A stretch of 64,000 nt of DNA from Prochlorococcus sp. AG-402-M15 (GCA_003216615.1 QCIP01000010.1:1-64000); one strand, 5' to 3'; shown: positions 36,767 through 44,501, counted from the stretch's first letter. The notes: generated by a model from the letters alone, not told the origin. Numbers and translations: made by a program.

Positions 36767-37477
36767 ATGGCAGTCGCTCTTGCAGGACAATTAAGAGAAG
36801 GGACAAAAAAATCCCACACTATGGCAGAAAATACTGGTTTTGTGGCTTGTTTTTTAAAAGGAGTTGTTGAAAAAAAATCTTATAGAAAATTAATTAGTGA
36901 TTTATATTTTGTTTATGAAGCTATGGAAGAAGAAATTGAAAGACTGGTCAATGAGGAACATCCCGTAATAAAACCTATTGGTTTTAAATCATTATTCAGG
37001 AAAGAAACTCTTGTAAATGATCTTAAATTTTATTTTGGTGAAAACTGGAAGAATGAAATTAATATTTCTCACTCAGCAAAAGAATATGTTGAAAGAATCC
37101 GAGAGGTCGCAAAAAATTCACCAGAGCTATTGGTTGGTCACCACTACACACGCTATATAGGAGATTTATCTGGGGGGCAAATTTTGAAAAGGATCGCTAA
37201 AAAAGCATTAAATTTACACGGAAATGATGGTTTAAATTTTTATGAGTTTGAATTAATTGCTGATGAAAAGAAATTCAAGGAAGAATATTCCCTTACGTTG
37301 AATCAACTTCCAATAAATCAAAAGACTGCTGATCAAATTATTGATGAAGCTAATCAAGCTTTTACTTACAATATGAAAATGTTTAAGGAGCTTGAAGGTA
37401 ACTTGATTGCTGTTTTAGGCAAGATTGTATTTAATTTCATTACAAAAAAAGTAAGGAAAGGAAGCACCGAGACCTAG
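36767..37477 (+). CDS. ho1: Heme oxygenase
   Basis: 236 residues. The proximal His17 in REGTKKSHTMAEN and the distal-helix motif YIGDLSGGQILKRIAKKAL are the classic heme oxygenase signatures. It opens heme to biliverdin IXalpha using reduced ferredoxin. It directly precedes pebA (6-bp gap) and pebB, which reduce biliverdin to phycoerythrobilin, so the three genes form one pathway and probably one transcript. Confidence 0.96.
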   Translation: MAVALAGQLREGTKKSHTMAENTGFVACFLKGVVEKKSYRKLISDLYFVYEAMEEEIERLVNEEHPVIKPIGFKSLFRKETLVNDLKFYFGENWKNEINISHSAKEYVERIREVAKNSPELLVGHHYTRYIGDLSGGQILKRIAKKALNLHGNDGLNFYEFELIADEKKFKEEYSLTLNQLPINQKTADQIIDEANQAFTYNMKMFKELEGNLIAVLGKIVFNFITKKVRKGSTET

Positions 37478-37483
37478 TAATTT

Positions 37484-38194
37484 ATGTTTGATTCATTAGT
37501 TGATTTCCTTAAAACCAATATTAGTGAATTAAATGGTAATGAAGTACAAATATCTAGCGAATTCAAAGAACATCACAATGAAGACTCAAAATATATTATT
37601 AAAAATTGGCTTTTTTCATCTCCCGAATATAGAAAGTGGCGAATAACAAGATTAGATGGTGGCAAAAAACTTCAAGTGTTTAATACGGTCGCATATCCAA
37701 ATTTTGATAGTGAAATGCCTATTTTAGGAGCTGATATTTTGTGGTTTGGAACTTCTCAAAAGTTATTAGCAATACTTGATTATCAACCTTTAATTCAAGA
37801 AGGAAAGTACCTTGAAAAATATTGTTCAAGTTTAGGTAGTATAAAGAAAAAATATTCTGCATTTGATAATAATAAAATGAAGAATATATATGATTCAAAA
37901 AAGTATTTTTCCCCATGGGTGATTATATGTAGAGGAAATCAATTAAATCTTGATAGAGATTTAAATAATATATTCCATTCATTTGTAAATAACTATTTGA
38001 ACGTTTATAAATCGCATCCTGTTAATCAATTTTTAAATGCAGAAGAAATAAAGATTAATCAAATTAAATATGATAAGTACAGTTTTGAAAAAGACCCTGC
38101 AGATAAATTGTTTAAATCGTTTTTTGGAGAAAAATGGACAAAAAAATTTATCAATAAATTTCTTTTTACATTAAATAATGAGATTATTCATTGA
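37484..38194 (+). CDS. pebA: 15,16-dihydrobiliverdin:ferredoxin oxidoreductase PebA
   Basis: 236 residues of the ferredoxin-dependent bilin reductase family. [11 protein letters not shown] in the middle carries the conserved catalytic Asp, and the C-terminal half has the family run [15 protein letters not shown]-like ([17 protein letters not shown]). PebA reduces biliverdin at the 15,16 bond to dihydrobiliverdin. The assignment to PebA rather than PcyA or PebB rests on length and on the position between ho1 and a second reductase. Confidence 0.93.
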   Translation: MFDSLVDFLKTNISELNGNEVQISSEFKEHHNEDSKYIIKNWLFSSPEYRKWRITRLDGGKKLQVFNTVAYPNFDSEMPILGADILWFGTSQKLLAILDYQPLIQEGKYLEKYCSSLGSIKKKYSAFDNNKMKNIYDSKKYFSPWVIICRGNQLNLDRDLNNIFHSFVNNYLNVYKSHPVNQFLNAEEIKINQIKYDKYSFEKDPADKLFKSFFGEKWTKKFINKFLFTLNNEIIH

Positions 38195-38956
38195 ATGTTA
38201 ATACAAGATACTATTTTTTACAGGCCAGATTGGAGATGGCATAATTTTCTAAAATATTTAACTAATAATTTAAGTAAATATAAGTGTTTAGAAAAAATAA
38301 TACCCTCAGAATATTCTTATAAAGATTCAACTTATGGTTCAAAAAAATCAAAAAAAAATGTGAATCTCTCTACTTGGGGTGTTACGCATAAAAAAAGAAT
38401 TCAATTTGCAAGAGCAGTGTGTATAAATAGTCCAAATTATTCTGTTTTAAATTTTTTAATTATTCCTAATACTATCTATAATGTCCCATTTTTTGGAGTA
38501 GATTTTGTTTCTCTGCCTAATAGTCATTTATTAGTATTAGATTTTCAGCCTTCATTAAAAATACAAAATCAATACAATAATGAGTTATTAGAAAAACTTA
38601 TAAAACTCAAAAATCATTGTCATTCATCACTCCCATTAGCTGAAAATATGTCTGCAAATGTAGCTAGATTTTTTTCTCCAGGAGTAATCTGGTCAAAATT
38701 ACCAAAAGAAGAAAGAAGTGATTTTTTAATTGCTAATCAGCTTTATAGCTCATTTAAGGAATATCTTGATTTGTATTTGGAAATTCTTTTTGAAAGCAAA
38801 GAAGCCAATATGGAATTGCAAGAAGAATTAATAAATGGTCAAAATAATTATTTGAAATATAGAAGAGATAACGATCCAGCAAGGCCAATGTTGTCGAGTT
38901 TGTTTGGTAAAGAATTTACTGAATCTTTAATTAAAGAAGTTTTATTTACTACTTAA
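38195..38956 (+). CDS. pebB: Phycoerythrobilin:ferredoxin oxidoreductase PebB
   Basis: 253 residues, starting directly after the pebA stop. [22 protein letters not shown] contains the catalytic-region Asp, and [18 protein letters not shown] is the C-terminal family motif. PebB takes dihydrobiliverdin to phycoerythrobilin; PebA and PebB pass the intermediate by channelling. Prochlorococcus lacks phycobilisomes, so the product would serve a minor phycoerythrin or a light-sensing role rather than a main antenna. Confidence 0.93.
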   Translation: MLIQDTIFYRPDWRWHNFLKYLTNNLSKYKCLEKIIPSEYSYKDSTYGSKKSKKNVNLSTWGVTHKKRIQFARAVCINSPNYSVLNFLIIPNTIYNVPFFGVDFVSLPNSHLLVLDFQPSLKIQNQYNNELLEKLIKLKNHCHSSLPLAENMSANVARFFSPGVIWSKLPKEERSDFLIANQLYSSFKEYLDLYLEILFESKEANMELQEELINGQNNYLKYRRDNDPARPMLSSLFGKEFTESLIKEVLFTT

Positions 38957-38988
38957 AAGTCTTATAATTTATTGAAATTTGAAATCAT

Positions 38989-39462
38989 ATGAAAAAAATT
39001 TCTGTTCTTTTTGTATGTTTGGGAAATATTTGTAGGTCTCCTGCAGCAGAAGCTATCTTTAAAAGTCTACTTGAAAGGAAGGGATTAACCGATGGCTTTT
39101 TTGTAGATTCTGCTGGAACTGGGAGTTGGCATATTGGAAAAAAAGCTGACTTTAGGATGAGAATTGCGGCAGAAAGAAGAGATATAAATATCTTAAGCAG
39201 GGCTCGTCAAATTACTAGCAAAGATTTTGACGAATTTAACTATATTCTTGCGATGGACGACTCAAATTTTAGAAATATTCAAGATCTTAAAAATAGAACA
39301 GCTTCAACTGATTTTGCATCAATTAAAAAAATACAAGATTTTAGATTAGTTTTTAATGAGCAAGAAGTTCCTGACCCATATTTTGGAGGTGATGAGGGCT
39401 TCGATTATGTCCTTGATATTTTAGAAGACTCTGTAAACGGTTTTTTGGAAAGTATTTATTGA
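38989..39462 (+). CDS. Low-molecular-weight protein tyrosine phosphatase
   Basis: 157 residues. The P-loop CLGNICRSPAAE near residue 10 is the C(X)5R(S/T) phosphatase site, and the late DPYFGGDEGFDYV segment holds the general-acid Asp (DP). Bacterial members often act on exopolysaccharide kinases or arsenate; the target here is unknown. It follows pebB by 32 bp and is convergent with panC-cmk. Confidence 0.9.
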   Translation: MKKISVLFVCLGNICRSPAAEAIFKSLLERKGLTDGFFVDSAGTGSWHIGKKADFRMRIAAERRDINILSRARQITSKDFDEFNYILAMDDSNFRNIQDLKNRTASTDFASIKKIQDFRLVFNEQEVPDPYFGGDEGFDYVLDILEDSVNGFLESIY

Positions 39463-39464
39463 AT

Positions 39465-40997
39465 TTATTTGATCTCAGTCTCTTTAGGAATCTTGTCATT
39501 ATAAAGATCAATAATTTTATCCACTACCTCATTAATTGAATATCCATCCGTAATAATTTCTATTGCGTCATTCGCTTTTATTAGAGGTGAAATTTCCCTA
39601 TTGGAATCTTCAAAATCTCTTTTCTTTATGAGTTCTTTTAATGTACGAAGGTCTAGTTCTTGTGAGTCTTTACTATTTTTATCAGATTTTCTTCTTTTTG
39701 CTCTTTCATCAATGCTAGCAGTTAAAAATATTTTAAGTTCTGCATGAGGAAAAACAGTAGTTCCTATATCTCTTCCCTCAGCTACAAGTCCGCCTGATTC
39801 TCCAATTTTTCTTTGTTCTTCTACTAAGAATTTTCTTACTTCTTTTATTGAGGAAATTTTAGAAACGATGGAACTTATCTTTTGCGACCTAATTTCTTCA
39901 GTAACACAGTAGTTATTAACATAAACATTCTGATTTGAATTTGTATTCGACTTGAAAACAATAGATATATCTTTAAGAATATTCTGTAATTTTTTTTCTT
40001 TTTTATAATCAATACTTTCTTTTATCATAAGCCAACTCAATGCCCTATACATTGCTCCAGTATCTAAATATAAAAGTTTAAGTTTCTTCGCTATTAACTT
40101 TGTTACAGTACTTTTACCTGACCCTGCAGGACCATCAATTGCAATAATCGGCTTTCTTTTCATTAGAAAAACGTGATCAATTAATCTTGTCTTTCCACAT
40201 CTTATCGCACCAGCCAGTATCGAAATATTATCCTCAAGTCTTGCTTTCTGGAGTGTATGAGGGTGTAAATGTTCCAAATATTCAATTGAAATTTTTTTTG
40301 CTGATAGCTTTTTAATTATTTCGTTTAAATTGATCTTTTTTTCTTGTTTAAAATTTTTTTTTGCTTCTAATAACTCATTTGAAAAAAACCTAATCAATTT
40401 TCTTTCGTTTTTTGATAAATGTACATTTCGTGAACTTAAAGGAATTCCATCAAAATCTCTTTGTGTAGGAATAGTTTTAATAGCAACATTTAATTTATTT
40501 CTTTGGACAAGATTTTTTAAAATTAAAAGTTGTTGCCAATCTTTTTCTCCTAAGTAAAGATTTTTTGGCTTGATGAGATTAAGTAATCTATAAACTACTG
40601 TACAAACGCCATCAAAATGTCCAATTCGATTTAATCCACATAATGCAGAAGATAATTTTATTGGAGCTTTTAGGAATTTAATATTTTTATTATTCGGTGG
40701 ATATATATCTTCATTACTTGGGATGAAGATGGCATCTGCGCCATTTGAAAATGAGATTTTTATATCATTATCAATTGTTTTAGGGTAATTCTCTAAATCT
40801 AACTTGTTATCAAATTGAAGTGGATTAATAAAAATACTTACTAAATTAATATTAGAATTGTCATTTTTTGCTGTTGATATTAGTTTTATATGTCCATTAT
40901 GAAGATTACCCATTGTTGGAATGAAGTTAATATCACTATGTATATTTCTCCTCCAATTTTCTATTTCTTCAGTTTTCCTTATGATTACTTTCTTCAC
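39465..40997 (-). CDS. panC/cmk: Bifunctional pantoate-beta-alanine ligase / cytidylate kinase
   Basis: 510 residues, two enzymes in one chain. Residues about 1-275 are PanC: FIPTMGNLHNGHIKL (25-39, the ATP-binding HIGH-like loop) and NLYLGEKDWQQL (146-157). Residues about 281-510 are cytidylate kinase: Walker A IDGPAGSGKST (287-297), LYLDTGAMYRALSWL, and VAEGRDIGTTVFPHAELKIF. PanC makes pantothenate for CoA; Cmk makes CDP and dCDP. The fusion is known in cyanobacteria. The linker is short (about 275-282). Confidence 0.95.
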   Translation of the reverse strand: MKKVIIRKTEEIENWRRNIHSDINFIPTMGNLHNGHIKLISTAKNDNSNINLVSIFINPLQFDNKLDLENYPKTIDNDIKISFSNGADAIFIPSNEDIYPPNNKNIKFLKAPIKLSSALCGLNRIGHFDGVCTVVYRLLNLIKPKNLYLGEKDWQQLLILKNLVQRNKLNVAIKTIPTQRDFDGIPLSSRNVHLSKNERKLIRFFSNELLEAKKNFKQEKKINLNEIIKKLSAKKISIEYLEHLHPHTLQKARLEDNISILAGAIRCGKTRLIDHVFLMKRKPIIAIDGPAGSGKSTVTKLIAKKLKLLYLDTGAMYRALSWLMIKESIDYKKEKKLQNILKDISIVFKSNTNSNQNVYVNNYCVTEEIRSQKISSIVSKISSIKEVRKFLVEEQRKIGESGGLVAEGRDIGTTVFPHAELKIFLTASIDERAKRRKSDKNSKDSQELDLRTLKELIKKRDFEDSNREISPLIKANDAIEIITDGYSINEVVDKIIDLYNDKIPKETEIK

Positions 40998-41095
40998 TTT
41001 GTTTTTAAAAAATAAATCTATTTGATAAATAATTACTGGACAAAAGCAATCTTAGGAGGAATATCTATATAGGGAAAGTCTATCATTTTTATTTC

Positions 41096-42139
41096 ATGGA
41101 TTACAAAACATCAGGTGTTGATATAGAAGCTGGGCGAGAATTTGTTTCCGAAATTAAACAGGCAGTTGAAGGAACTCATACATCTAATGTGATTGAGGGA
41201 ATTGGTGGGTTCGGAGGTTTGTTTAGAATTCCTATCGATAGTTTTAAAAAACCAGTTCTTGTTTCAGGAACTGATGGTGTTGGAACAAAATTAGAATTAG
41301 CCCAAAGTAAAAACTTTCACTTTGAGGTTGGTATTGATTTAGTTGCTATGTGCATGAACGATATCATAACTAGTGGGGCAAAACCTTTATTTTTTCTGGA
41401 TTATATTGCTACTGGTAAACTTGATAAGAAACAATTATTGAGAGTTGTTCAGGGAATTTCACATGGCTGCGGAGAAAATAACTGTTCATTACTCGGCGGA
41501 GAAACTGCTGAAATGCCTGGATTTTATTCAAAAAATAAGTATGATCTTGCAGGATTTTGTGTTGGAATAGTTGATGAGGATAAGCTTATTAATGGTAAAA
41601 AAGTATCTGAGAATGACTTAATAATTGCTTTAAAAAGTAATGGAGTTCATAGTAACGGCTTTAGTTTAGTAAGAAAAATTATTCAAAACAATAATCAAAT
41701 AGATAAAGAATTTGAAAAAGTTTCTCACTTAAATTTTTATGATGAGTTATTGAAACCTACAAAAATTTACAATAATGTGATTAACCAAATGTTATCTGAA
41801 AATATAGAAATTAAAGCAATGTCTCATATTACTGGAGGAGGAATTCCAGAAAATTTACCAAGATGTATGCCTTCTGATTTTATTCCTTATATCAATTCCA
41901 ATTCTTGGGAAATACCTATTTTATTTAAATTCCTTAAAGACAAAGGATCCATTCCTGAAAAAGATTTTTGGAATACTTTTAATCTTGGAGTGGGATTTTG
42001 TTTAATTATTGATAAACAATTTAAGGATGCGATATTAAGTATCTGTAAAGATCATGATATAGATAGTTGGGAAATTGGAAAGATAGTTCGAAAAAATGAT
42101 TCAATAATTAGTAAATTTTTGCCAGAAATTTTAACTTAA
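41096..42139 (+). CDS. purM: Phosphoribosylformylglycinamidine cyclo-ligase (AIR synthase)
   Basis: 347 residues. The PurM signatures VSGTDGVGTKLELA, LFFLDYIATGKLD, CSLLGGETAEMPGFY, SNGVHSNGFSLVRK and HITGGGIPENLPR are all present in order. It makes AIR, the first purine ring compound, from FGAM and ATP. It is divergent from panC-cmk. Confidence 0.97.
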   Translation: MDYKTSGVDIEAGREFVSEIKQAVEGTHTSNVIEGIGGFGGLFRIPIDSFKKPVLVSGTDGVGTKLELAQSKNFHFEVGIDLVAMCMNDIITSGAKPLFFLDYIATGKLDKKQLLRVVQGISHGCGENNCSLLGGETAEMPGFYSKNKYDLAGFCVGIVDEDKLINGKKVSENDLIIALKSNGVHSNGFSLVRKIIQNNNQIDKEFEKVSHLNFYDELLKPTKIYNNVINQMLSENIEIKAMSHITGGGIPENLPRCMPSDFIPYINSNSWEIPILFKFLKDKGSIPEKDFWNTFNLGVGFCLIIDKQFKDAILSICKDHDIDSWEIGKIVRKNDSIISKFLPEILT

Positions 42140-42273
42140 ATCTTTATTCATTTTTTTTAAATGAGTTTTAAAAAATTATTTTTTATACCCAAATGAAAAA
42201 GTTAGGTGTAATATAATAAAATTACCGCCGAATTATATCGGAAGTTTAAGTATTAAGATTTAACCTTTATTCA

Positions 42274-42918
42274 ATGCCCTTTGCAAATAATCAAAGAATT
42301 ACACGTAGACGTAGTTCAGCTGGCCCTACACCTCCAAAAAGACCAATTGGTAATAATTCTGAATTGAGTGGGAGACAGGCTCAAGGCCAAAGACCTACAT
42401 TTTTGACACTAAGGGATCATGGGAAAGTTTTTGTCGCTGATTTACCTAATTTGTCAGATGGTCAATTAGCGCATATTAGTAAAGAAGCTAATGAAGTTTT
42501 AAATAGTTTGGAAAAACGGCTTAATGATCTTGAAAATGAGCCTAATATTAGTAATCCTGAAAACGATACGTTGATAAAAGCCTCTACCAAAAGAGATGTT
42601 ACACTGAGGTTTATTAAATCAATAGAAGAAGAACAAGAACATAGAAAGAATAATCCTGCTTTACGAGATGCCGCATCTGAATCGTTACCGAGAACTTTTC
42701 TTGAGGTTGCTAGACATAGATTGCCTGGAGCAACTTTTGATTCACTTCTGCGAGAGGCTCTTGAAGCTTGTGCAGTTGATGAGAGTACTGAAGAAAATCA
42801 AGTTATTGATGAGCCTAAAGAAACTGTAAAAATTATGGATATACCCTCTTCCAACACAAATGCTTCACTTGTTGTTAGTATCGATTCAAGTGATAATTCC
42901 AAGAATGACTCTATTTGA
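42274..42918 (+). CDS. Conserved protein of unknown function
   Basis: 214 residues. A basic proline-rich start (NQRITRRRSSAGPTPPKRP) is followed by a helical core with possible coiled coil (SKEANEVLNSLEKRLNDLENE and DVTLRFIKSIEEEQEHRK), a compact middle block (RTFLEVARHRLPGATFDSLLREALEAC) and a long acidic Ser/Asn-rich tail. No family recognised. Its stop overlaps the next small gene by 14 bp, so the two are probably coupled. Confidence 0.75.
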   Translation: MPFANNQRITRRRSSAGPTPPKRPIGNNSELSGRQAQGQRPTFLTLRDHGKVFVADLPNLSDGQLAHISKEANEVLNSLEKRLNDLENEPNISNPENDTLIKASTKRDVTLRFIKSIEEEQEHRKNNPALRDAASESLPRTFLEVARHRLPGATFDSLLREALEACAVDESTEENQVIDEPKETVKIMDIPSSNTNASLVVSIDSSDNSKNDSI

Positions 42919-43072
42919 TTCAACACAAGAGTTAATAAGCTTTAAAGACCAAAATAATTCAAAAATTAACCTTACTTCAGAGAAAGATCCCATTTTATGT
43001 AATCATTGCAAAAGGACTGCTTCAAATGGTGTTAGATGTTTAGGAATTTGTGTAGCAGATAATGATTACTAA
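42905..43072 (+). CDS. Small zinc-ribbon-like protein
   Basis: 55 residues from the ATG at 42905, inside the 3' end of the preceding gene. The C-terminal half has four cysteines in CNHCKRTASNGVRCLGIC (CX2C...CX3C), which suggests a small zinc-binding knuckle. Function unknown. The longer ORF from 42860 would overlap the preceding gene by 59 bp and adds a hydrophobic lead without support. Confidence 0.7.
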   Translation: MTLFDSTQELISFKDQNNSKINLTSEKDPILCNHCKRTASNGVRCLGICVADNDY

Positions 43073-43271
43073 AATAATTAAATTTATATATAAATCATCT
43101 GATGAAAATAATTAATAAATCCATTTAATTTTATTTATTAATTGATTTAAGGTATTATTTATAAATAATAAAGAAAAGACTATTTTTATATATATCAATA
43201 AGTAATTGAAACTTTATACCCTTTATTTGAAATTGAAGTTCTTCGAAAACTTCATAATTAAATGCGTAAAA

Positions 43272-43304
43272 AAATTAAATAAGGCAACACCCAGATTCGC
43301 ATTG
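43272..43304. repeat. Degenerate duplicate of the tRNA-Cys 3' end, att-like
   Basis: Aligned without gaps to 44421-44453 (the flank, acceptor and T-arm side of tRNA-Cys), this 33-bp stretch matches at about 27 positions and contains the 12-mer CACCCAGATTCG exactly. The offset is 1149 bp and the orientation is the same. Elements that integrate at the 3' end of a tRNA gene leave exactly this kind of displaced copy at their far end. Confidence 0.6.
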
Positions 43305-43360
43305 ATGTATCAATACTACAAAACAACACTATAATTACAGTTTCAGCGATATAAATTAAC

Positions 43361-43373
43361 AACTAACCGCCCA
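43361..43373 (+). repeat. Direct repeat AACTAACCGCCCA, left copy
   Basis: This 13-mer occurs again at 44320-44332 on the far side of the three-gene operon, where it is followed by a second overlapping copy. Its high G+C stands out against the AT-rich flank. Confidence 0.5.
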
Positions 43374-43430
43374 TAAGTGATATTTTTTTGATTATTTTTG
43401 GGCTTAATTAACTTATACGTCAGAAATTTC

Positions 43431-43440
43431 GGGCGGTTAA
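43431..43440 (-). repeat. Reverse-orientation copy of the CTAACCGCCC motif
   Basis: GGGCGGTTAA is the reverse complement of TTAACCGCCC, sharing its core with the direct motif AACTAACCGCCCA at 43361-43373 about 58 bp away. The two could pair into a stem or mark a protein-binding site. No known protein is assigned. Confidence 0.45.
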
Positions 43441-43474
43441 TAATACTTACTTGCACCTCTAAAGTGTTACCCTA

Positions 43475-43789
43475 ATGAATAGGGGAGGAAACTTAGAATC
43501 AGGAATACAAAAGATTGAAGGAAATACAGGAGGATCAACAACAATAATGAATAAAGATTTTGACAATACAAATTGGAAACAAGAAATACTAGGCAGTTTG
43601 GAGTTTAATCAATCTAAGTTTGTAAGTAAGTTACTTAAGAATGGAGCAAAATCATTTATGCAAAGTATCTATCTTGGGTATCTCTACACCAGATGGAAGA
43701 AGTTGAAAGGTTATGACAAGTTTGTCCCAGTAGAAAACAAAGGGCAAATGCAATCATCATTAAAAGAGTTCTGGGAGAAAACTAAATGA
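43475..43789 (+). CDS. Islet gene 1, unknown protein
   Basis: 104 residues as an ORF, no family recognised. The N-terminal 24 residues are Gly/Ser-rich. A later ATG at 43547 (giving 80 residues, MNKDFDNTNWKQEIL) sits 13 bp after a perfect AGGAGG, which may be the true start; in that case the first ATG, in the loop of a CCCTA/TAGGG hairpin, is only leader. The body is basic and probably helical, with an aromatic run SIYLGYLYTRWKKLKGYDKF. The stop overlaps the next ATG (ATGA), so the genes are coupled. Confidence 0.6.
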   Translation: MNRGGNLESGIQKIEGNTGGSTTIMNKDFDNTNWKQEILGSLEFNQSKFVSKLLKNGAKSFMQSIYLGYLYTRWKKLKGYDKFVPVENKGQMQSSLKEFWEKTK

Positions 43790-43917
43790 AGATAATTGCA
43801 AAAGTAAGATATGTAGATTTTCAAAAGATATCTCACACAGTTGAAGCGCAAATTGCTATGCGTTATAAAAGAATTGAGAACTTAAGTGATCATCTACAAA
43901 GCAATTTTCACAAATAA
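43786..43917 (+). CDS. Islet gene 2, 43-residue unknown protein
   Basis: 43 residues: a basic peptide starting MKIIAKVRYVDFQK and ending in SDHLQSNFHK, likely a beta strand followed by a helix. Its ATG overlaps the stop of gene 1 and its TAA is 2 bp before the ATG of gene 3. Alone, so short an ORF would be weak, but the tight coupling on both sides supports translation. Family unknown. Confidence 0.5.
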   Translation: MKIIAKVRYVDFQKISHTVEAQIAMRYKRIENLSDHLQSNFHK

Positions 43918-43919
43918 GA

Positions 43920-44279
43920 ATGTCATTGTTAAATAAATTCTCGATTAAAGATATCATACTCTCAAACAAAGAGGCATATCAAAAGGAACTCAAGAACAAA
44001 GGTGTGGGTTCACAAATCGGGAAGTCATTATTTAATAAATTCTCGATTAAAGATATCATACTCTCAAACAAAGAGGCATATCAAAAGGAACTCAAGAACA
44101 AAGGTGTGGGTTCACAAATCGGGAAGTCATTATTTAATAAATTCTCGATTAAAGATATCATACTCTCAAACAAAGAGGCATATCAAAAGGAACTCAAGAA
44201 CAAAGGTGTGGGTTCACAAATCGGGAAGTCATTATTTAATAAATTCTCGATTAAAGATATCATACTCTCAAGCAAATAG
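43920..44279 (+). CDS. Islet gene 3, protein made of 34-residue tandem repeats
   Basis: 119 residues. It starts 2 bp after gene 2 and consists of just over three copies of a 34-residue unit (NKFSIKDIILSNKEAYQKEL followed by KNKGVGSQIGKSL(F/L)). The unit is Lys/Asn/Ser-rich with a short amphipathic helix. Because the DNA unit is 102 bp, copy-number change keeps the frame. The last copy has two substitutions that turn NKE into SK-stop. A second ORF in another frame (44002-44325) is also open, only because of the periodicity, and I do not call it. Function unknown. Confidence 0.5.
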   Translation: MSLLNKFSIKDIILSNKEAYQKELKNKGVGSQIGKSLFNKFSIKDIILSNKEAYQKELKNKGVGSQIGKSLFNKFSIKDIILSNKEAYQKELKNKGVGSQIGKSLFNKFSIKDIILSSK

Positions 44280-44293
44280 GCATATCAAAGGAT
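43923..44293 (+). repeat. Perfect 102-bp tandem repeat, about 3.6 copies
   Basis: Counting from TTCTCGATTA, copies begin at 43938, 44040, 44142 and 44244, an exact 102-bp step. The three full copies (43938-44039, 44040-44141, 44142-44243) are identical base for base by eye. The start is a divergent partial copy and the end a partial one with substitutions and then loss of similarity after about 44293. Identity this high suggests recent expansion. No spacers are present, so it is not a CRISPR array. Confidence 0.9.
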
Positions 44294-44319
44294 CAAAAAA
44301 CCCTGATAATTTATCAGCA

Positions 44320-44343
44320 AACTAACCGCCCACTAACCGCCCA
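44320..44343 (+). repeat. Direct repeat AACTAACCGCCCA, right tandem copies
   Basis: ACTAACCGCCC is present twice in tandem with an 11-bp step. The first copy is the exact 13-mer also found at 43361. It lies just after a perfect palindrome, CTGATAA-T-TTATCAG (44303-44317), and 88 bp before tRNA-Cys. Paired sites flanking the operon suggest recombinase arm sites, iterons or operators, but no assignment is possible. Confidence 0.5.
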
Positions 44344-44430
44344 TTCTGAACGTCTTGAGTATTAAGAATCGCTACAATAATCTCTTGTGTTTGGAACGCT
44401 TTACAGCGAATATTGTCACTAATTTAAAGA

Positions 44431-44501
44431 AGGCGGCACCCAGATTCGAACTGGGGATAAAGGATTTGCAATCCTCTGCCTTACCACTTGGCCATGCCGC
44501 C
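44431..44501 (-). tRNA. tRNA-Cys (anticodon GCA)
   Basis: Read on the minus strand: acceptor GGCGGCA with TGCCGCC, D arm and D loop GGCCAAGTGGTAAGGC, anticodon loop TTGCAAA with GCA at 34-36, and T arm CCCAGTTCGAATCTGGG. The 3' end faces the islet, so this is the side where a tRNA-targeting element would insert. CCA is not encoded. Its plus strand is read through by a spurious ORF extension. Confidence 0.96.

Larger units (their letters stand above)
43073..43474. other. 402-bp gene-free stretch before the islet operon
   Basis: No convincing ORF is seen here. It holds an AT-rich first part, then a degenerate copy of the tRNA-Cys 3' end (43272-43304), a short inverted repeat ATTGAT/ATCAAT right after it, one copy of AACTAACCGCCCA (43361-43373), its reverse partner GGGCGGTTAA (43431-43440), and at the end a CCCTA/TAGGG stem whose loop holds the ATG of the next ORF. 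Confidence 0.6.
43272..44430. mobile_element. Small tRNA-Cys-associated islet or element remnant
   Basis: The span is bounded by the displaced tRNA-Cys fragment and the intact tRNA-Cys gene. It carries three small coupled ORFs of unknown family, a perfect 102-bp tandem repeat, and direct copies of AACTAACCGCCCA flanking the operon. Shine-Dalgarno-like AGGAGG tracts occur here, unlike most genes nearby. There is no integrase, transposase or other mobility gene inside, so if mobile it is nonautonomous or decayed. tRNA-targeting elements (tycheposons) are known in Prochlorococcus; the link is inference. Confidence 0.5.

Noticed and set aside
43938-44293. Possible CRISPR array
   Set aside because: The 102-bp units touch each other with no unique spacers, are far longer than CRISPR repeats, and keep an open reading frame; no cas genes are nearby.
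44002-44325. Second ORF of 107 residues across the tandem repeat
   Set aside because: It is open only because a 102-bp period keeps every frame; it overlaps the coupled ORF and has no start signal.
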